Below are positions 32,846-41,973 of a stretch of DNA of 64,000 bases, one piece after another. The notes below the pieces were generated by a model, which saw only the letters and a list, made by a program, of their open reading frames with translations, had not been told where the DNA came from and searched no databases. Origin of the DNA: Nocardia salmonicida NBRC 13393. Lineage in GTDB: Bacteria > Actinomycetota > Actinomycetes > Mycobacteriales > Mycobacteriaceae. The first letter of the stretch is position 1, and every line of letters starts with the position of its first letter. The position numbers and the translations under genes were made by a program. The stretch spans positions 117,039-181,038 of the forward strand of contig NZ_BDBR01000018.1 of the NCBI RefSeq assembly GCF_001613085.1, read 5' to 3'.

Positions 32846-35800
32846 TTGCATCTGAAGAGCTTGACGTTGAAGGGTTTCAAGTCCTTCGCGTCTGCGACCA
32901 CTTTGCGCTTCGAACCGGGCATCACCTGCGTCGTCGGGCCGAACGGGTCCGGCAAATCCAATGTCGTGGACGCGCTCTCCTGGGTGATGGGCGAGCAGGG
33001 TGCCAAAGCGTTGCGGGGCGGGAAGATGCAGGACGTCATCTTCGCCGGGACCGTGGGGCGGGCACCGCTGGGTCGTGCCGAGGTGACGCTGACCATCGAC
33101 AATTCCGACGGCGCGCTGCCCATCGACTACGCCGAGGTGTCGATCACCCGGCGCATGTTCCGCGACGGCGCGGGCGAGTACGAGATCAACGGCAGCACGT
33201 GCCGGTTGATGGATGTGCAGGAACTGCTGTCCGACTCCGGTATCGGGCGCGAGATGCACGTCATCGTGGGTCAGGGCAGGCTGTCGGCGATCCTGGAATC
33301 GCGGCCGGAGGATCGGCGCGCGTTCGTCGAAGAGGCCGCGGGCGTGCTCAAACACCGCAGGCGTAAGGAGAAGGCGGTCCGCAAGCTCGACGCGATGCAG
33401 GCCAACCTCGCCCGGCTCACCGACCTCACCACCGAACTGCGCCGCCAGCTCAAGCCGCTCAGCCGCCAGGCCGAGGTCGCCCGCCGCGCGCAGACCGTGC
33501 AGGCCGATCTGCGCGACGCCCGGCTGCGCCTGGCCGCCGACGACCTGGTGACCCGCCGTGGCGAGCTGGAGTCCCAGCTCAGCAAAGAGGCCTACGCCCG
33601 CGAACAGCAGATCAACGTGCAGACCGAACTCGACGCCGCCAATGCCGCACTCGCGCAGCAGGAGTTCCAGCTGTCGCGGCTGAGCCCCAGCGCCGAGGCC
33701 GCCGCGCAGACCTGGTTCCAGCTCTCGGCACTGGCCGAACGGGTGAACGCCACCATCCGCATCGCCAGCGACCGGGCCAGGCATCTGCACACCGAGGCGC
33801 CGGTCGGCACCGGCCGCGACCCGGAGCAGCTCGAGGCCGAGGCCGAGCGGATCGAAGCCGAAGAGGCCGAACTGCGGTACGCGGTCGAGATGGCCACCGA
33901 GACCCTCGAAGCAGCGCGCGAAGCCCTCGCCGAGCGGGAACACGCCGCCAAGGCCGCCGAACAGGCGCACCTGGCCGCTGTGCGCGCGATCGCCGACCGC
34001 CGCGAAGGGCTGGCCCGGCTGTCGGGCCAGGTCGACACGTTGCGCACTCGCGCCCAGTCCGTGGACGCCGAGATCGCGCGCCTGTCCGTGGCCATCGCCG
34101 ACGCCCGGCACCGCGGTGAGACCGCGCAGGTCGAGTACGACTCGGTGCAGGACGAACTCGGTGAACTCGACGCGGGCGAGAAGGGCCTGGACGCCCAGCA
34201 CGAACACGCCGTCGCCGCCCAGGGCCTGGCCGACGAGCGCGTGCGGGAACTGCGGGAACTCGACCGGGAGGCGAGCAAGCTGGTCGCCCGGCTCGGCGCC
34301 CGCATCGAAGCGCTCGGCATGAACCTGGCCCGCAAGGACGGCGCGGCCTGGCTGCTCGAACACGGCGTGAGCGGGCTCGGCGGGCGGCTGTCGGGCCTGT
34401 TGCGCGTGCAGTCCGGCTTCGAGGCCGCCGTGGCCGCGCTGCTCGGTCCGCTGGCCGATGCCATCACCGCCGATACCGCGACCGCCGCCGACTCGGCGGT
34501 GCGGGAACTGCGCAGTGGTGACGGCGGTCGGGTGGCGTTCGTCTTCGCCACCGACCGGGCGATACCGGCCGAGCGTTCCGCGTTGCCCGCCGGTGCGCAG
34601 TGGCTCGCCGACGTGCTCGAAGGCGATGAGCAGGTGCGGCCCGCGCTGGCCGCGCTCACCGCCGACGTCGTGGTCGTCGATGATCTGGCGACCGCCACCG
34701 AGCTCGTCGCCCTGCGCCCGGAACTGCGGGTGGTGACCCGCGACGGTGACCTGGCCGGTGCGGGCTGGGTCGTCGGCGGCTCCGAACGGATGCCGAGCCA
34801 GCTCGAGGTCCAGGCCGATATCGACGCCGCCACCGCGGAACTGGCGGCGGCGCAACGGCGGGCCGAGGAGTTGGAGGCGGCGCTGGCCGGCGCGCTCGCC
34901 GAACAGACCGACCGCAAGGACGCCGCCGACCACGCGCTGATGGCGCTGCACGAATCCGATCAGGCGCTGCTGGCGATCTACGACCGACTGGCCAGGGTCG
35001 GGCAGAGTGCGCGCGCGGCGCAGACCGAAGGGGAGCGGCTGGCCACCCAGCGCGCGGAAGCCGAAGCGGCGCGGGAGAAGTCACTCGCGTCCCTCGCCGA
35101 ACTCGAGGACCGGCTGCGTCACGCCGAGATCGAACACGACGGCAGCGACGACAGTTTCGGCGCCGCGAGCACCGAGACCGCGGGCTACGCCCGGGAAGAA
35201 GCCGCCGCCGCGCTCGCCGAAGCCCGGACCATGGAGGTCGAGGCTCGGCTGTCCGTGCGCACCTCGGAGGAACGCGCGGAATCGGTGCGCGGCAAAGCGG
35301 ATTCGCTGCGCAGGGCCGCCCGTGGCGAGCGGGAGGCCAGGGCCCGCGCCGAACGCGCCCAGGCCGCTCGGCGCCGAGCGGCCGCCGTAGCCGCGGCGGT
35401 CGCCGAATCGGGTAGCAAGATCAAGCACGAACTCGAGCAGGTCGTGGCCACCGCCGCGGCCCGACGTGACGAATTGGTCCGTCGCCGTGGCGAATGCGCT
35501 GCCGCGCTGGAACAGGTGAAGGAACGCGCACGCGCCCTGAACACCCAGCTGGCCCAGCTCACCGACGCCGTGCACCGCGACGAAGTCGCCAAAGCCCAAG
35601 CGGCACTGCGTATCGAACAGCTCGAGACGACCATCTCCGAACAGTTCGGTATCGCGCTGGCCGACCTCGTCGCCGAATACGGGCCCGACGTGGTGCTGCC
35701 GCCCTCGGCGCTGGAGATGCACGAGTACGAGCAGGCCAAGGAGCGCGGCGAACAGGTCAGCGCGCCGCAGCCGATGCCCTACGACCGGCCGACGCAGGAG

Positions 35801-36472
35801 CGCCGCGCCAAACGGGCCGAGAAGGACCTCACCACACTCGGCAAGGTCAATCCCCTTGCGCTGGAGGAGTTCGCGGCCCTCGAGGAGCGCTACACCTTCC
35901 TCGCCACCCAGCTCGAAGACGTGAAGAACGCGCGCAAGGACCTGCTCGACGTGGTCGCCGAGGTCGACGCCCGCATCCTGCAGGTGTTCACCGAGGCCTA
36001 CGCCGATGTGGAACGCGAATTCGTCGGCGTCTTCGGAAAACTGTTCCCCGGCGGCGAGGGCAGGCTGGTGCTCACCGATCCGTCGGACATGCTCACCACC
36101 GGCATCGAGGTCGAGGCTCGTCCGCCCGGCAAGAAGGTCAAGCGCCTGTCGTTGCTCTCCGGCGGTGAGAAGTCGCTCACCGCAGTGGCTCTGCTCGTGG
36201 CGATCTTCCGCGCCCGCCCCTCACCGTTCTACGTAATGGACGAGGTCGAGGCGGCGCTGGACGACACCAACCTGCGCCGCCTGATCGGCCTGTTCGAACA
36301 GCTGCGGGAGAAGAGTCAGCTGATCGTCATCACCCACCAGAAGCCCACCATGGAGATCGCCGACGCCCTCTACGGCGTGAGCATGCGGGGCGACGGCATC
36401 ACCCAGGTCATCTCGCAACGCCTGAACCGGGCCGAGGTCACCGACCCCGACCCGGTGTCGGCCTCCGCCTGA
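32846..36472 (+). CDS. smc: Chromosome segregation protein SMC
   Basis: A 1208-residue condensin-type ATPase. N-terminal Walker A GPNGSGKSNVVDALSWVMGE, then a coiled coil from about 170 to 500, the hinge domain (GVSGLGGRLSGLLRVQSGFE to about 660), a returning Ala/Glu-rich coiled coil, and the C-terminal signature LSLLSGGEKSLTAVALLVAI with Walker B FYVMDEVEAALDDTN. TTG start at 32846, since MHLKSLTLKGFKSFA is the natural N-terminus. It loads with ScpAB to organise the chromosome. The synteny places it between acyP and ftsY. Confidence 0.97.
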   Translation: MHLKSLTLKGFKSFASATTLRFEPGITCVVGPNGSGKSNVVDALSWVMGEQGAKALRGGKMQDVIFAGTVGRAPLGRAEVTLTIDNSDGALPIDYAEVSITRRMFRDGAGEYEINGSTCRLMDVQELLSDSGIGREMHVIVGQGRLSAILESRPEDRRAFVEEAAGVLKHRRRKEKAVRKLDAMQANLARLTDLTTELRRQLKPLSRQAEVARRAQTVQADLRDARLRLAADDLVTRRGELESQLSKEAYAREQQINVQTELDAANAALAQQEFQLSRLSPSAEAAAQTWFQLSALAERVNATIRIASDRARHLHTEAPVGTGRDPEQLEAEAERIEAEEAELRYAVEMATETLEAAREALAEREHAAKAAEQAHLAAVRAIADRREGLARLSGQVDTLRTRAQSVDAEIARLSVAIADARHRGETAQVEYDSVQDELGELDAGEKGLDAQHEHAVAAQGLADERVRELRELDREASKLVARLGARIEALGMNLARKDGAAWLLEHGVSGLGGRLSGLLRVQSGFEAAVAALLGPLADAITADTATAADSAVRELRSGDGGRVAFVFATDRAIPAERSALPAGAQWLADVLEGDEQVRPALAALTADVVVVDDLATATELVALRPELRVVTRDGDLAGAGWVVGGSERMPSQLEVQADIDAATAELAAAQRRAEELEAALAGALAEQTDRKDAADHALMALHESDQALLAIYDRLARVGQSARAAQTEGERLATQRAEAEAAREKSLASLAELEDRLRHAEIEHDGSDDSFGAASTETAGYAREEAAAALAEARTMEVEARLSVRTSEERAESVRGKADSLRRAARGEREARARAERAQAARRRAAAVAAAVAESGSKIKHELEQVVATAAARRDELVRRRGECAAALEQVKERARALNTQLAQLTDAVHRDEVAKAQAALRIEQLETTISEQFGIALADLVAEYGPDVVLPPSALEMHEYEQAKERGEQVSAPQPMPYDRPTQERRAKRAEKDLTTLGKVNPLALEEFAALEERYTFLATQLEDVKNARKDLLDVVAEVDARILQVFTEAYADVEREFVGVFGKLFPGGEGRLVLTDPSDMLTTGIEVEARPPGKKVKRLSLLSGGEKSLTAVALLVAIFRARPSPFYVMDEVEAALDDTNLRRLIGLFEQLREKSQLIVITHQKPTMEIADALYGVSMRGDGITQVISQRLNRAEVTDPDPVSASA

Positions 36473-36494
36473 AGCCGGGGAGGCGAGCAGAGTC

Positions 36495-37415
36495 TCAGTG
36501 GAGCTCGCTCGCCGGGGCCGTGGCGTCGATCCGGTCGAGGATCCGTTGGGTGCCGCCGCGTGCCAGCCAGTCGCGCAGGGAGGTCAGCTCCGGGTACAGG
36601 GCGCGTAGGGCGGGGATGTCGGCGTGCCAGCCGCCGGTTTCGCGGATCAGGCGCCAGGTGTTGCCGAGTTGGGGGCCGACCGCGTCGGCTTCCTCCTCGC
36701 CGATCTCGCGGTAGTGGACGGGGTGACCGATGGCGGCGCCGATGGTCGCGGCCGCGTCGACCGGGGTGATGGCGTCACCCGCCAGTTCGAGGGTGCGGGC
36801 GTGCCAGGTTTCGGGGTCGGCGAAGGCCAGGGCGGCGAAGGCGCCGATGTCGTCGATGGCGATCATCTGGAGCGGGCGATCGGCGGGGAACAAGTGGGCG
36901 TGTTCGCCGCCTTCGCGGATGCCGTCGACGGGCGAGCCATGGAGGAGGTAGTTCTCCATGAAGCGCACCGGGCGCAACACGGTGTAGCGCAGGCCGGACG
37001 CCGCCAGGGCCCGCTCGATCTCTTGTTTGCCCCGCTGACCCCACGATCGCGCGTCGCCCATCGTGGCGACGCCGGTGAACACGATCTGCTCGACACCGGT
37101 GGCGCGGGCCGCGTCGATCATGGCGATGCCGCGGCGGCCCTCGGTGTCCTCGCCCCAGCCTTTCTCGCTGTAATCGGCTGGGGGGACCAGGAATACGGCT
37201 CGTGTCCCGGTTGCCGCGACACGCAGGGATGCCGAGTCGTCGAAGTCGCCGACCGTCAGTTCGGCGCCCGCGTCGGCCAATGCGCGGGCGGCGGGGGAGT
37301 CGGGGTCGCGGACCAGAGCGCGAACCTCGTGTCCCCGGCTGAGCAATCGGTGGGCGGTCGCGCCGCCCTGCTTGCCCGTCGCGCCGGTGACCAGAACGGG
37401 AAGTACTGATGTCAT
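36495..37415 (-). CDS. NmrA-family NAD(P)-binding protein
   Basis: A 306-residue atypical short-chain reductase. The N-terminal VTGATGKQGGATAHRLLSRG is the NmrA-type dinucleotide-binding loop, followed by VRALVRDPDSPAARAL, and VEQIVFTGVATM and MIAIDDIGAFAALAF in the body. NmrA/HSCARG-like proteins sense NADPH redox state or act as reductases; substrate unknown. Real start is ATG 37415; the much longer open frame upstream overlaps the divergent TetR gene and is spurious. Divergence from that TetR gene suggests it is the regulator's target. Confidence 0.87.
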   Translation of the reverse strand: MTSVLPVLVTGATGKQGGATAHRLLSRGHEVRALVRDPDSPAARALADAGAELTVGDFDDSASLRVAATGTRAVFLVPPADYSEKGWGEDTEGRRGIAMIDAARATGVEQIVFTGVATMGDARSWGQRGKQEIERALAASGLRYTVLRPVRFMENYLLHGSPVDGIREGGEHAHLFPADRPLQMIAIDDIGAFAALAFADPETWHARTLELAGDAITPVDAAATIGAAIGHPVHYREIGEEEADAVGPQLGNTWRLIRETGGWHADIPALRALYPELTSLRDWLARGGTQRILDRIDATAPASELH

Positions 37416-37468
37416 TGCGGAGGAGCTCCGTTTCGTGATCGATCGTGTGCCTACAATCGGGTCGGCTG

Positions 37469-37492
37469 ACCCGTATTCCGGACGGTACGGGT
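37469..37492. promoter_or_regulatory. Candidate TetR operator between NmrA-type and TetR genes
   Basis: A perfect dyad ACCCGTA-N10-TACGGGT (37469-37475 with 37486-37492). A second dyad CGGGTC-N4-GACCCG (37458-37473) overlaps it, and GTGTGCC/GGCACAC (37445-37451, 37494-37500) flanks both. The nested symmetry lies in the 123-bp divergent promoter, the expected position for autoregulation by the neighbouring TetR protein. Confidence 0.6.
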
Positions 37493-37538
37493 GGGCACAC
37501 CCGGTTGGCCAGGTCCGGTGCAGGGAAGGCGTAACGAA

Positions 37539-38327
37539 ATGACGGTCGACCACGGCATGGAACCGGCGATCCGATCCGACGCGCGTCGCAACCGCGCGCT
37601 GATCCTGGCCGCCGCCCAGCGGGCGCTCGCCGAACGCGGCACCACGGTCTCGCTGGCGGAAGTGGCTCGCCGCGCGGGTGTCGGCGCGGGCACCGTCCAT
37701 CGGCATTTCCCCACGAAAACTGATCTGCTGGAAGCGGTTATGCAACAACGCGTCGACCGATTGGCGGCGTTGGCGGCCGAACACCTCACCGATCCGGACC
37801 CGGGTGCGGCCTTCTTCGCCCTGTGCACCCACGTGATCGTGACGACGCCCGGCAACAAGGACCTGTGCGACCTGGTGCAATCCGACGACGGCTGGCCCCG
37901 CGCCCTACTTCGCGACGCGGGCAACCGCTTCCACCGGGCACTGGGCGCTCTACTCGCCTCGGCCCAACGTCAGGGCGCGGTCCGGCGCGATGTGGTGATC
38001 ACCGATGTCTTGGACATCTTCACCGGATGCGTTGCGATCCAACGACATCGACGGGCCGAGGATCCACTCGCCCCGGCCGTCGTCCTCATCCTCGACGCGC
38101 TGCGAACGCGCCCGTCACCCGTAACGGAACTCGCGAAAATCGACCGTAACGAAACGACGGAAAGTAACGAAACCTCGGCTCCATGCCCCATCTGTGGCGC
38201 GCCTGTCCGCCGACCGGGTATCGGTAGGCCGGCCCGCTACTGTTCCCCGGCCTGCCGGCAGAAGGCGCACCGCCGACGCGATCTGCGAAACGCCCGGGGC
38301 GGCGGGGGAGCTAGAGCAGATCGCTGA
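37539..38327 (+). CDS. TetR-family regulator with C-terminal zinc-ribbon-like tail
   Basis: A 262-residue regulator. Residues 15-62 form the TetR helix-turn-helix (RNRALILAAAQRALAERG, VSLAEVARRAGVGAGTVHRHF); 65-190 is the ligand-binding/dimer domain. Residues 213-248 add a tail with Cys216, Cys219, Cys235 and Cys239 in a CPICG / YCSPACRQKAHRRR arrangement, a likely zinc ribbon. AGGGAAGG precedes ATG 37539. The last 17 bases overlap the convergent DUF2237 gene. Expected to repress the divergent NmrA-type gene; inducer unknown. Confidence 0.88.
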   Translation: MTVDHGMEPAIRSDARRNRALILAAAQRALAERGTTVSLAEVARRAGVGAGTVHRHFPTKTDLLEAVMQQRVDRLAALAAEHLTDPDPGAAFFALCTHVIVTTPGNKDLCDLVQSDDGWPRALLRDAGNRFHRALGALLASAQRQGAVRRDVVITDVLDIFTGCVAIQRHRRAEDPLAPAVVLILDALRTRPSPVTELAKIDRNETTESNETSAPCPICGAPVRRPGIGRPARYCSPACRQKAHRRRDLRNARGGGGARADR

Positions 38328-38700
38328 CGTCGTCGGGGACGTCGACTGCGTATTTTCGCAGGATATCCATGGAGATGACCTCCAGCGCGTTCTCGTGGGT
38401 TGCGGCCAGGACCACGGGTGCGGCTACGCCGTCCTCGTGGGCGTGCAACCAGCGGACCGCCACCACGCACCAGCGGTCGCCCGGTTGCAGGCCGGGAAAA
38501 TTGTTCTCTGGGCGGGGGGTGCTGAGGTCGTTGCCGATGGAGGCCTGATGCTCCAGGAATTCCGCCGTCACGACGGTGCACACGGTGTGGCTGCCGAGAT
38601 CCTCCGGACCGGTGCTGCAGCAGCCGTCCCGGTAGAAGCCCGTGAGAGGATCGGCGCCGCACTCTTCCAGCGGCCCCCCAAGCACGTTTCGATCGGTCAC
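38311..38700 (-). CDS. DUF2237 family protein
   Basis: A 129-residue protein whose whole length matches DUF2237: NVLGGPLEECGADPLTGFYR, DGCCSTGPEDLGSHTVC, IGNDLSTPRPENNFPGL and QPGDRWCVVAVRWLHA, with conserved cysteines. Function is unknown across the family. GTG 38700 is the natural start; an in-frame extension to 38976 would run through the ftsY promoter and is not supported. It converges on and overlaps the TetR gene end by 17 bases. Confidence 0.9.
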   Translation of the reverse strand: MTDRNVLGGPLEECGADPLTGFYRDGCCSTGPEDLGSHTVCTVVTAEFLEHQASIGNDLSTPRPENNFPGLQPGDRWCVVAVRWLHAHEDGVAAPVVLAATHENALEVISMDILRKYAVDVPDDVSDLL

Positions 38701-38842
38701 TCCGCTGATCCTATGGGGCAAGCGCCAGAAGTTCCGCAGGACAACGAATCTGTAGTGTTTCCGCCATACCGCGACGCGCCCGGATACGCCTCCTCGACCT
38801 GCTGCGCAGACGCCGCCGACGTGCGGTAACTCCCCGCACGAA

Positions 38843-38855
38843 TAGACTCGCCGGG
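38843..38855 (+). promoter_or_regulatory. Leaderless promoter of ftsY
   Basis: TAGACT at 38843-38848 is a good -10 hexamer six bases before the GTG at 38855, so transcription should begin at the start codon itself. No Shine-Dalgarno precedes the GTG, which agrees. Confidence 0.5.
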
Positions 38856-40306
38856 TGAGTTCGCAAGCGTGGATCCTGATCGCCGCGATCGCCGCCGTCC
38901 TGTTGGTGGCGCTCGTCGCGGGTTTCGTCCTGTACAAGCGACGCCAGATTTCGCTGGCCCCGCCCGAGCCGGACAAGGAGTTGACGGACCGCTCCGGTGG
39001 TTACACCGCGTCCGGGGGGTTCAACTTCAGCCAGGGCGGCTCGACGGCGACAGTGATCGAGCCCGAACCCGTCCCGGAGCGCACCGATACCGACGGTCAA
39101 CCGCACGTCGGCGACGACGCCGCGATCCCGCGTGACGCCCCGCGCCGCGGCATCACCGATGTTCCGCTGCCCGAGGGCGATGTCGTCATCGACGAGACCG
39201 TGGTGGTCCCCGACGACGCGTCCGCCCTCGACACCGCCGCACCGGCCGAGCCCGACACCGAGACCGCGCCTTCTGACGCTGCCCCCACGCGGGAAGCGCC
39301 CACCGACTCCGCGCCGACCGAGACTCCTTCCGCACCGGCCGAGGTCGACCCGGTCACCACCGCGATCGAAGAGATCGACCCCACCACGGGCCGTCTCGTC
39401 CGCCTGCGCGGCCGTTTGTCTCGCTCCCAGAACGCCGTCGGCAAGAGCCTGCTCGGCCTGCTCGGCGGCGGCGACCTCGACGAGGATTCGTGGGAGGAGA
39501 TCGAAGACACCCTGGTGCTGGCCGATATCGGCACCGCGAGCACCGCGAAGATCGTCGAACGCCTGCGCGAAGAGATGGCCTCACGCAGCGTGCGCACTCC
39601 CGAACAGGCCCGCGCCGCCCTGCGTGACGTGCTCGTCGAGGCACTGCGCCCCGAGCTCGACCGTTCCATCCACGCCCTCCCGCACGGCGACAAGCCCGCG
39701 ATCCTGCTCGTGGTCGGCGTCAACGGCACGGGTAAGACCACCACCACCGGCAAACTGGCCCGCGTGCTCGTCGCCGACGGCCGCCGCGTGCTGCTCGGCG
39801 CCGCCGACACCTTCCGCGCCGCCGCCGCCGATCAGCTGCAGACCTGGGGCGAACGGGTGGGCGCCGAGACCGTGCGCGGTAAAGAGGCCGCCGACCCGGC
39901 CGCCGTCGCCTTCGACGCGGTCACCGCGGGCATCGACCGCGGCGTCGACGCGGTCCTCATCGACACCGCGGGCCGCCTGCACACCAAGACCGGCCTGATG
40001 GACGAGCTGGGCAAGGTCAAGCGGGTCGTGGAGAAGAAGGGCGAGGTCGACGAGGTGCTGTTGGTCCTCGACGCGACCGTCGGCCAGAACGGCCTGATGC
40101 AGGCGCGCGTGTTCGCCGACGTCGTCGATATCTCCGGCGTGGTGCTCACCAAGCTCGACGGCACCGCCAAGGGCGGCATCGTGTTCCAGGTGCAGCACGA
40201 ACTCGGTGTGCCGGTGAAACTCGTCGGCCTAGGCGAGGGCGCCGACGACCTGGCGCCCTTCGAGCCAGGCGCGTTCGTCGACGCCCTGCTCGGGGGCACC
40301 GCGTAG
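38855..40306 (+). CDS. ftsY: Signal recognition particle receptor FtsY
   Basis: A 483-residue SRP receptor GTPase. An N-terminal TM helix (about 5-25) is followed by an acidic, Pro/Glu/Thr-rich linker to about 165, as in actinobacterial FtsY. The NG domain has GVNGTGKTTTTGKLAR (G1), DTFRAAAADQL, DTAGRLHTK and TKLDGTAKGG. It docks ribosome-SRP complexes at the membrane together with Ffh, encoded 5 kb downstream. Followed by a terminator, so amt is transcribed separately. Confidence 0.97.
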   Translation: MSSQAWILIAAIAAVLLVALVAGFVLYKRRQISLAPPEPDKELTDRSGGYTASGGFNFSQGGSTATVIEPEPVPERTDTDGQPHVGDDAAIPRDAPRRGITDVPLPEGDVVIDETVVVPDDASALDTAAPAEPDTETAPSDAAPTREAPTDSAPTETPSAPAEVDPVTTAIEEIDPTTGRLVRLRGRLSRSQNAVGKSLLGLLGGGDLDEDSWEEIEDTLVLADIGTASTAKIVERLREEMASRSVRTPEQARAALRDVLVEALRPELDRSIHALPHGDKPAILLVVGVNGTGKTTTTGKLARVLVADGRRVLLGAADTFRAAAADQLQTWGERVGAETVRGKEAADPAAVAFDAVTAGIDRGVDAVLIDTAGRLHTKTGLMDELGKVKRVVEKKGEVDEVLLVLDATVGQNGLMQARVFADVVDISGVVLTKLDGTAKGGIVFQVQHELGVPVKLVGLGEGADDLAPFEPGAFVDALLGGTA

Positions 40307-40316
40307 CGGTTTCGTC

Positions 40317-40359
40317 GATGCCCGTCCGATCCAGCGATCGGGCGGGCATCGCTGCTTTT
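40317..40359 (+). terminator. Terminator after ftsY
   Basis: A 15-bp stem with one G-U pair (40317-40331 with 40336-40350, arm GATGCCCGTCCGATC), four-base loop, followed by GCTGCTTTT. This is one of the few classical stem plus T-run terminators in the window. Confidence 0.8.
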
Positions 40360-40621
40360 CAGGGGCTGACATCACGGTTTCCGGACAACGACGTCGAGGC
40401 GAATCGCCGCGCGAACTCGTGGCGAATCGCACATCCGTACCGATCTCACCGTGAGCTGACAGGCTCATGCCAACCACACGAAACGTGGATGCAACACAAC
40501 AGCGCTATCCGTTCACTCAGGTGAAACACCACAGCTCAACGGATGAAACACCGAGTGGCGACCCTTCTGTACAGGTCCTTTTGCCGTCATCGGCAGGGCC
40601 CGAGATGAGGAGGAACACAAG
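40360..40621 (+). promoter_or_regulatory. amt-glnK-glnD promoter region with GlnR-like site
   Basis: No gene is supported between the ftsY terminator and amt. GTTCAC-TCAGGT-GAAAC at 40511-40527 matches the actinobacterial GlnR half-site pair (GTnAC-N6-GAAAC), and a second GAAAC at 40545-40549 is exactly 22 bases further, the GlnR repeat period, although its partner half-site is degenerate. AGGAGG just before 40622 is the amt ribosome binding site. GlnR activates amt-glnK-glnD under nitrogen limitation in relatives. Confidence 0.6.
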
Positions 40622-41968
40622 GTGGCATTTCCACTGATCGGCGCACCGGACGCCGGTGACACCGCCTGGATGCTGGCGTCGGCGGCCCTGGTGCTGTTGA
40701 TGACGCCGGGTCTGGCGTTCTTCTACGGCGGTATGGTCCGTGGCAAGAACGTGCTGAACATGATCATGATGAGCGTCTCCGCGATGGGCCTGATCACCAT
40801 CCTGTGGTGTCTATACGGCTTCTCGATGGCGTTCGGCGAGGACAAGGGCAAGCTTGTCGGTGATCCGCTCCAGTACTTCGGCCTCAAGGGCGTCCTGGGC
40901 GGCGACTATCTAGCGACTACCGACCCCGCGGCCCCCGCCGCCATCCCGCTGTTCGGCACGATCCCGCTCTCGGTGTTCGTCGCCTTCCAGCTCATGTTCG
41001 CGATCATCACGGTCGCACTCATCTCGGGCGCGGTCGCCGACCGCTTGAAGTTCGGGTCGTGGCTCGTATTTGCCGGAATCTGGGCCACGGTCGTCTACTT
41101 CCCCGTCGCGCACTGGGTGTTCGCCTTCAGCGGCTACACCGGTGAGAACGGCGGCTGGATCGCCAACAACCTCAAGGCGATCGACTTCGCCGGTGGTACC
41201 GCGGTCCACATCAACGCCGGCGCCGCCGGTCTGGTGCTCTGCCTGATCCTCGGTAAGCGCAAGGGCTGGCCGAAGACGCCGTTCCGTCCGCACAACCTGC
41301 CGTTCGTGATGCTCGGCGCCGGTCTGCTGTGGTTCGGCTGGTACGGCTTCAACGCGGGTTCGGCGCTGAGCGCCAACGGTGTCGCGGGTGCCACCTTCCT
41401 CACCACCACGATCGCCACCGCCGCCGCGATGATGGCCTGGCTGCTCGTGGAGAAGATCCGCGACGGTCACCCGACCTCGCTCGGCGCTGCCTCGGGCATC
41501 GTCGCCGGTCTGGTCGCGATCACCCCGGCCTGTTCCTCGGTCAACGTGGTCGGCGCCCTGGCTGTCGGTGTCGTCTCCGGTGCGCTGTGCGCCCTGGCCG
41601 TCGGCCTGAAGTTCCGCTTCGGCTTCGACGACTCGCTCGACGTCGTCGGCGTCCACCTCGTCGGTGGTCTGGTCGGCACGCTGATCGTCGGACTCGTCGC
41701 TACCAGCGAAGCTCCCGCAGGTGTCGATGGACTGTTCTACGGTGGTGGAGTCGAGCAGTTGAAGCTGCAGGCTGTCGGTGCCTTCGCCGTTCTCGCCTAC
41801 TCGCTGGTCGCCACGGCCATCATCGCGTACGCGATCAAGTTCACGATCGGCCTGCGCGCCAGTGAAGAGTCCGAGGCTGCGGGCCTCGACGAAGCCGAGC
41901 ACGCGGAAACCGCATACGATTTCGCTGCTGTGGGTGGCACGGCACGCACGCTCGTCAAGGAGGCATGA
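40622..41968 (+). CDS. amt: Ammonium transporter AmtB
   Basis: A 448-residue Amt/Rh channel with eleven predicted TM helices. Family landmarks are DTAWMLASAALVLLMTPGLAFFYGG at the N-terminus (split here: first helix, then MVRGKNVLNMIMMS), FAGGTAVHINAGAAGL with the first pore His, and GVHLVGGLVGTL with the second pore His. GTG start with AGGAGGAACAC upstream. It overlaps the short pre-start of glnK; AmtB and the PII protein interact physically to gate ammonium uptake. Confidence 0.97.
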   Translation: MAFPLIGAPDAGDTAWMLASAALVLLMTPGLAFFYGGMVRGKNVLNMIMMSVSAMGLITILWCLYGFSMAFGEDKGKLVGDPLQYFGLKGVLGGDYLATTDPAAPAAIPLFGTIPLSVFVAFQLMFAIITVALISGAVADRLKFGSWLVFAGIWATVVYFPVAHWVFAFSGYTGENGGWIANNLKAIDFAGGTAVHINAGAAGLVLCLILGKRKGWPKTPFRPHNLPFVMLGAGLLWFGWYGFNAGSALSANGVAGATFLTTTIATAAAMMAWLLVEKIRDGHPTSLGAASGIVAGLVAITPACSSVNVVGALAVGVVSGALCALAVGLKFRFGFDDSLDVVGVHLVGGLVGTLIVGLVATSEAPAGVDGLFYGGGVEQLKLQAVGAFAVLAYSLVATAIIAYAIKFTIGLRASEESEAAGLDEAEHAETAYDFAAVGGTARTLVKEA

Positions 41969-41973
41969 CGAAC

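Noticed and set aside
36495..37880. 461-codon version of the NmrA-type protein
   Set aside because: The extra N-terminus is antisense to the TetR gene; the nucleotide-binding loop needs the start at 37415.
38700..38976. N-terminal extension of the DUF2237 protein
   Set aside because: It would run through the ftsY start; family similarity begins at NVLGGPLEEC just after GTG 38700.
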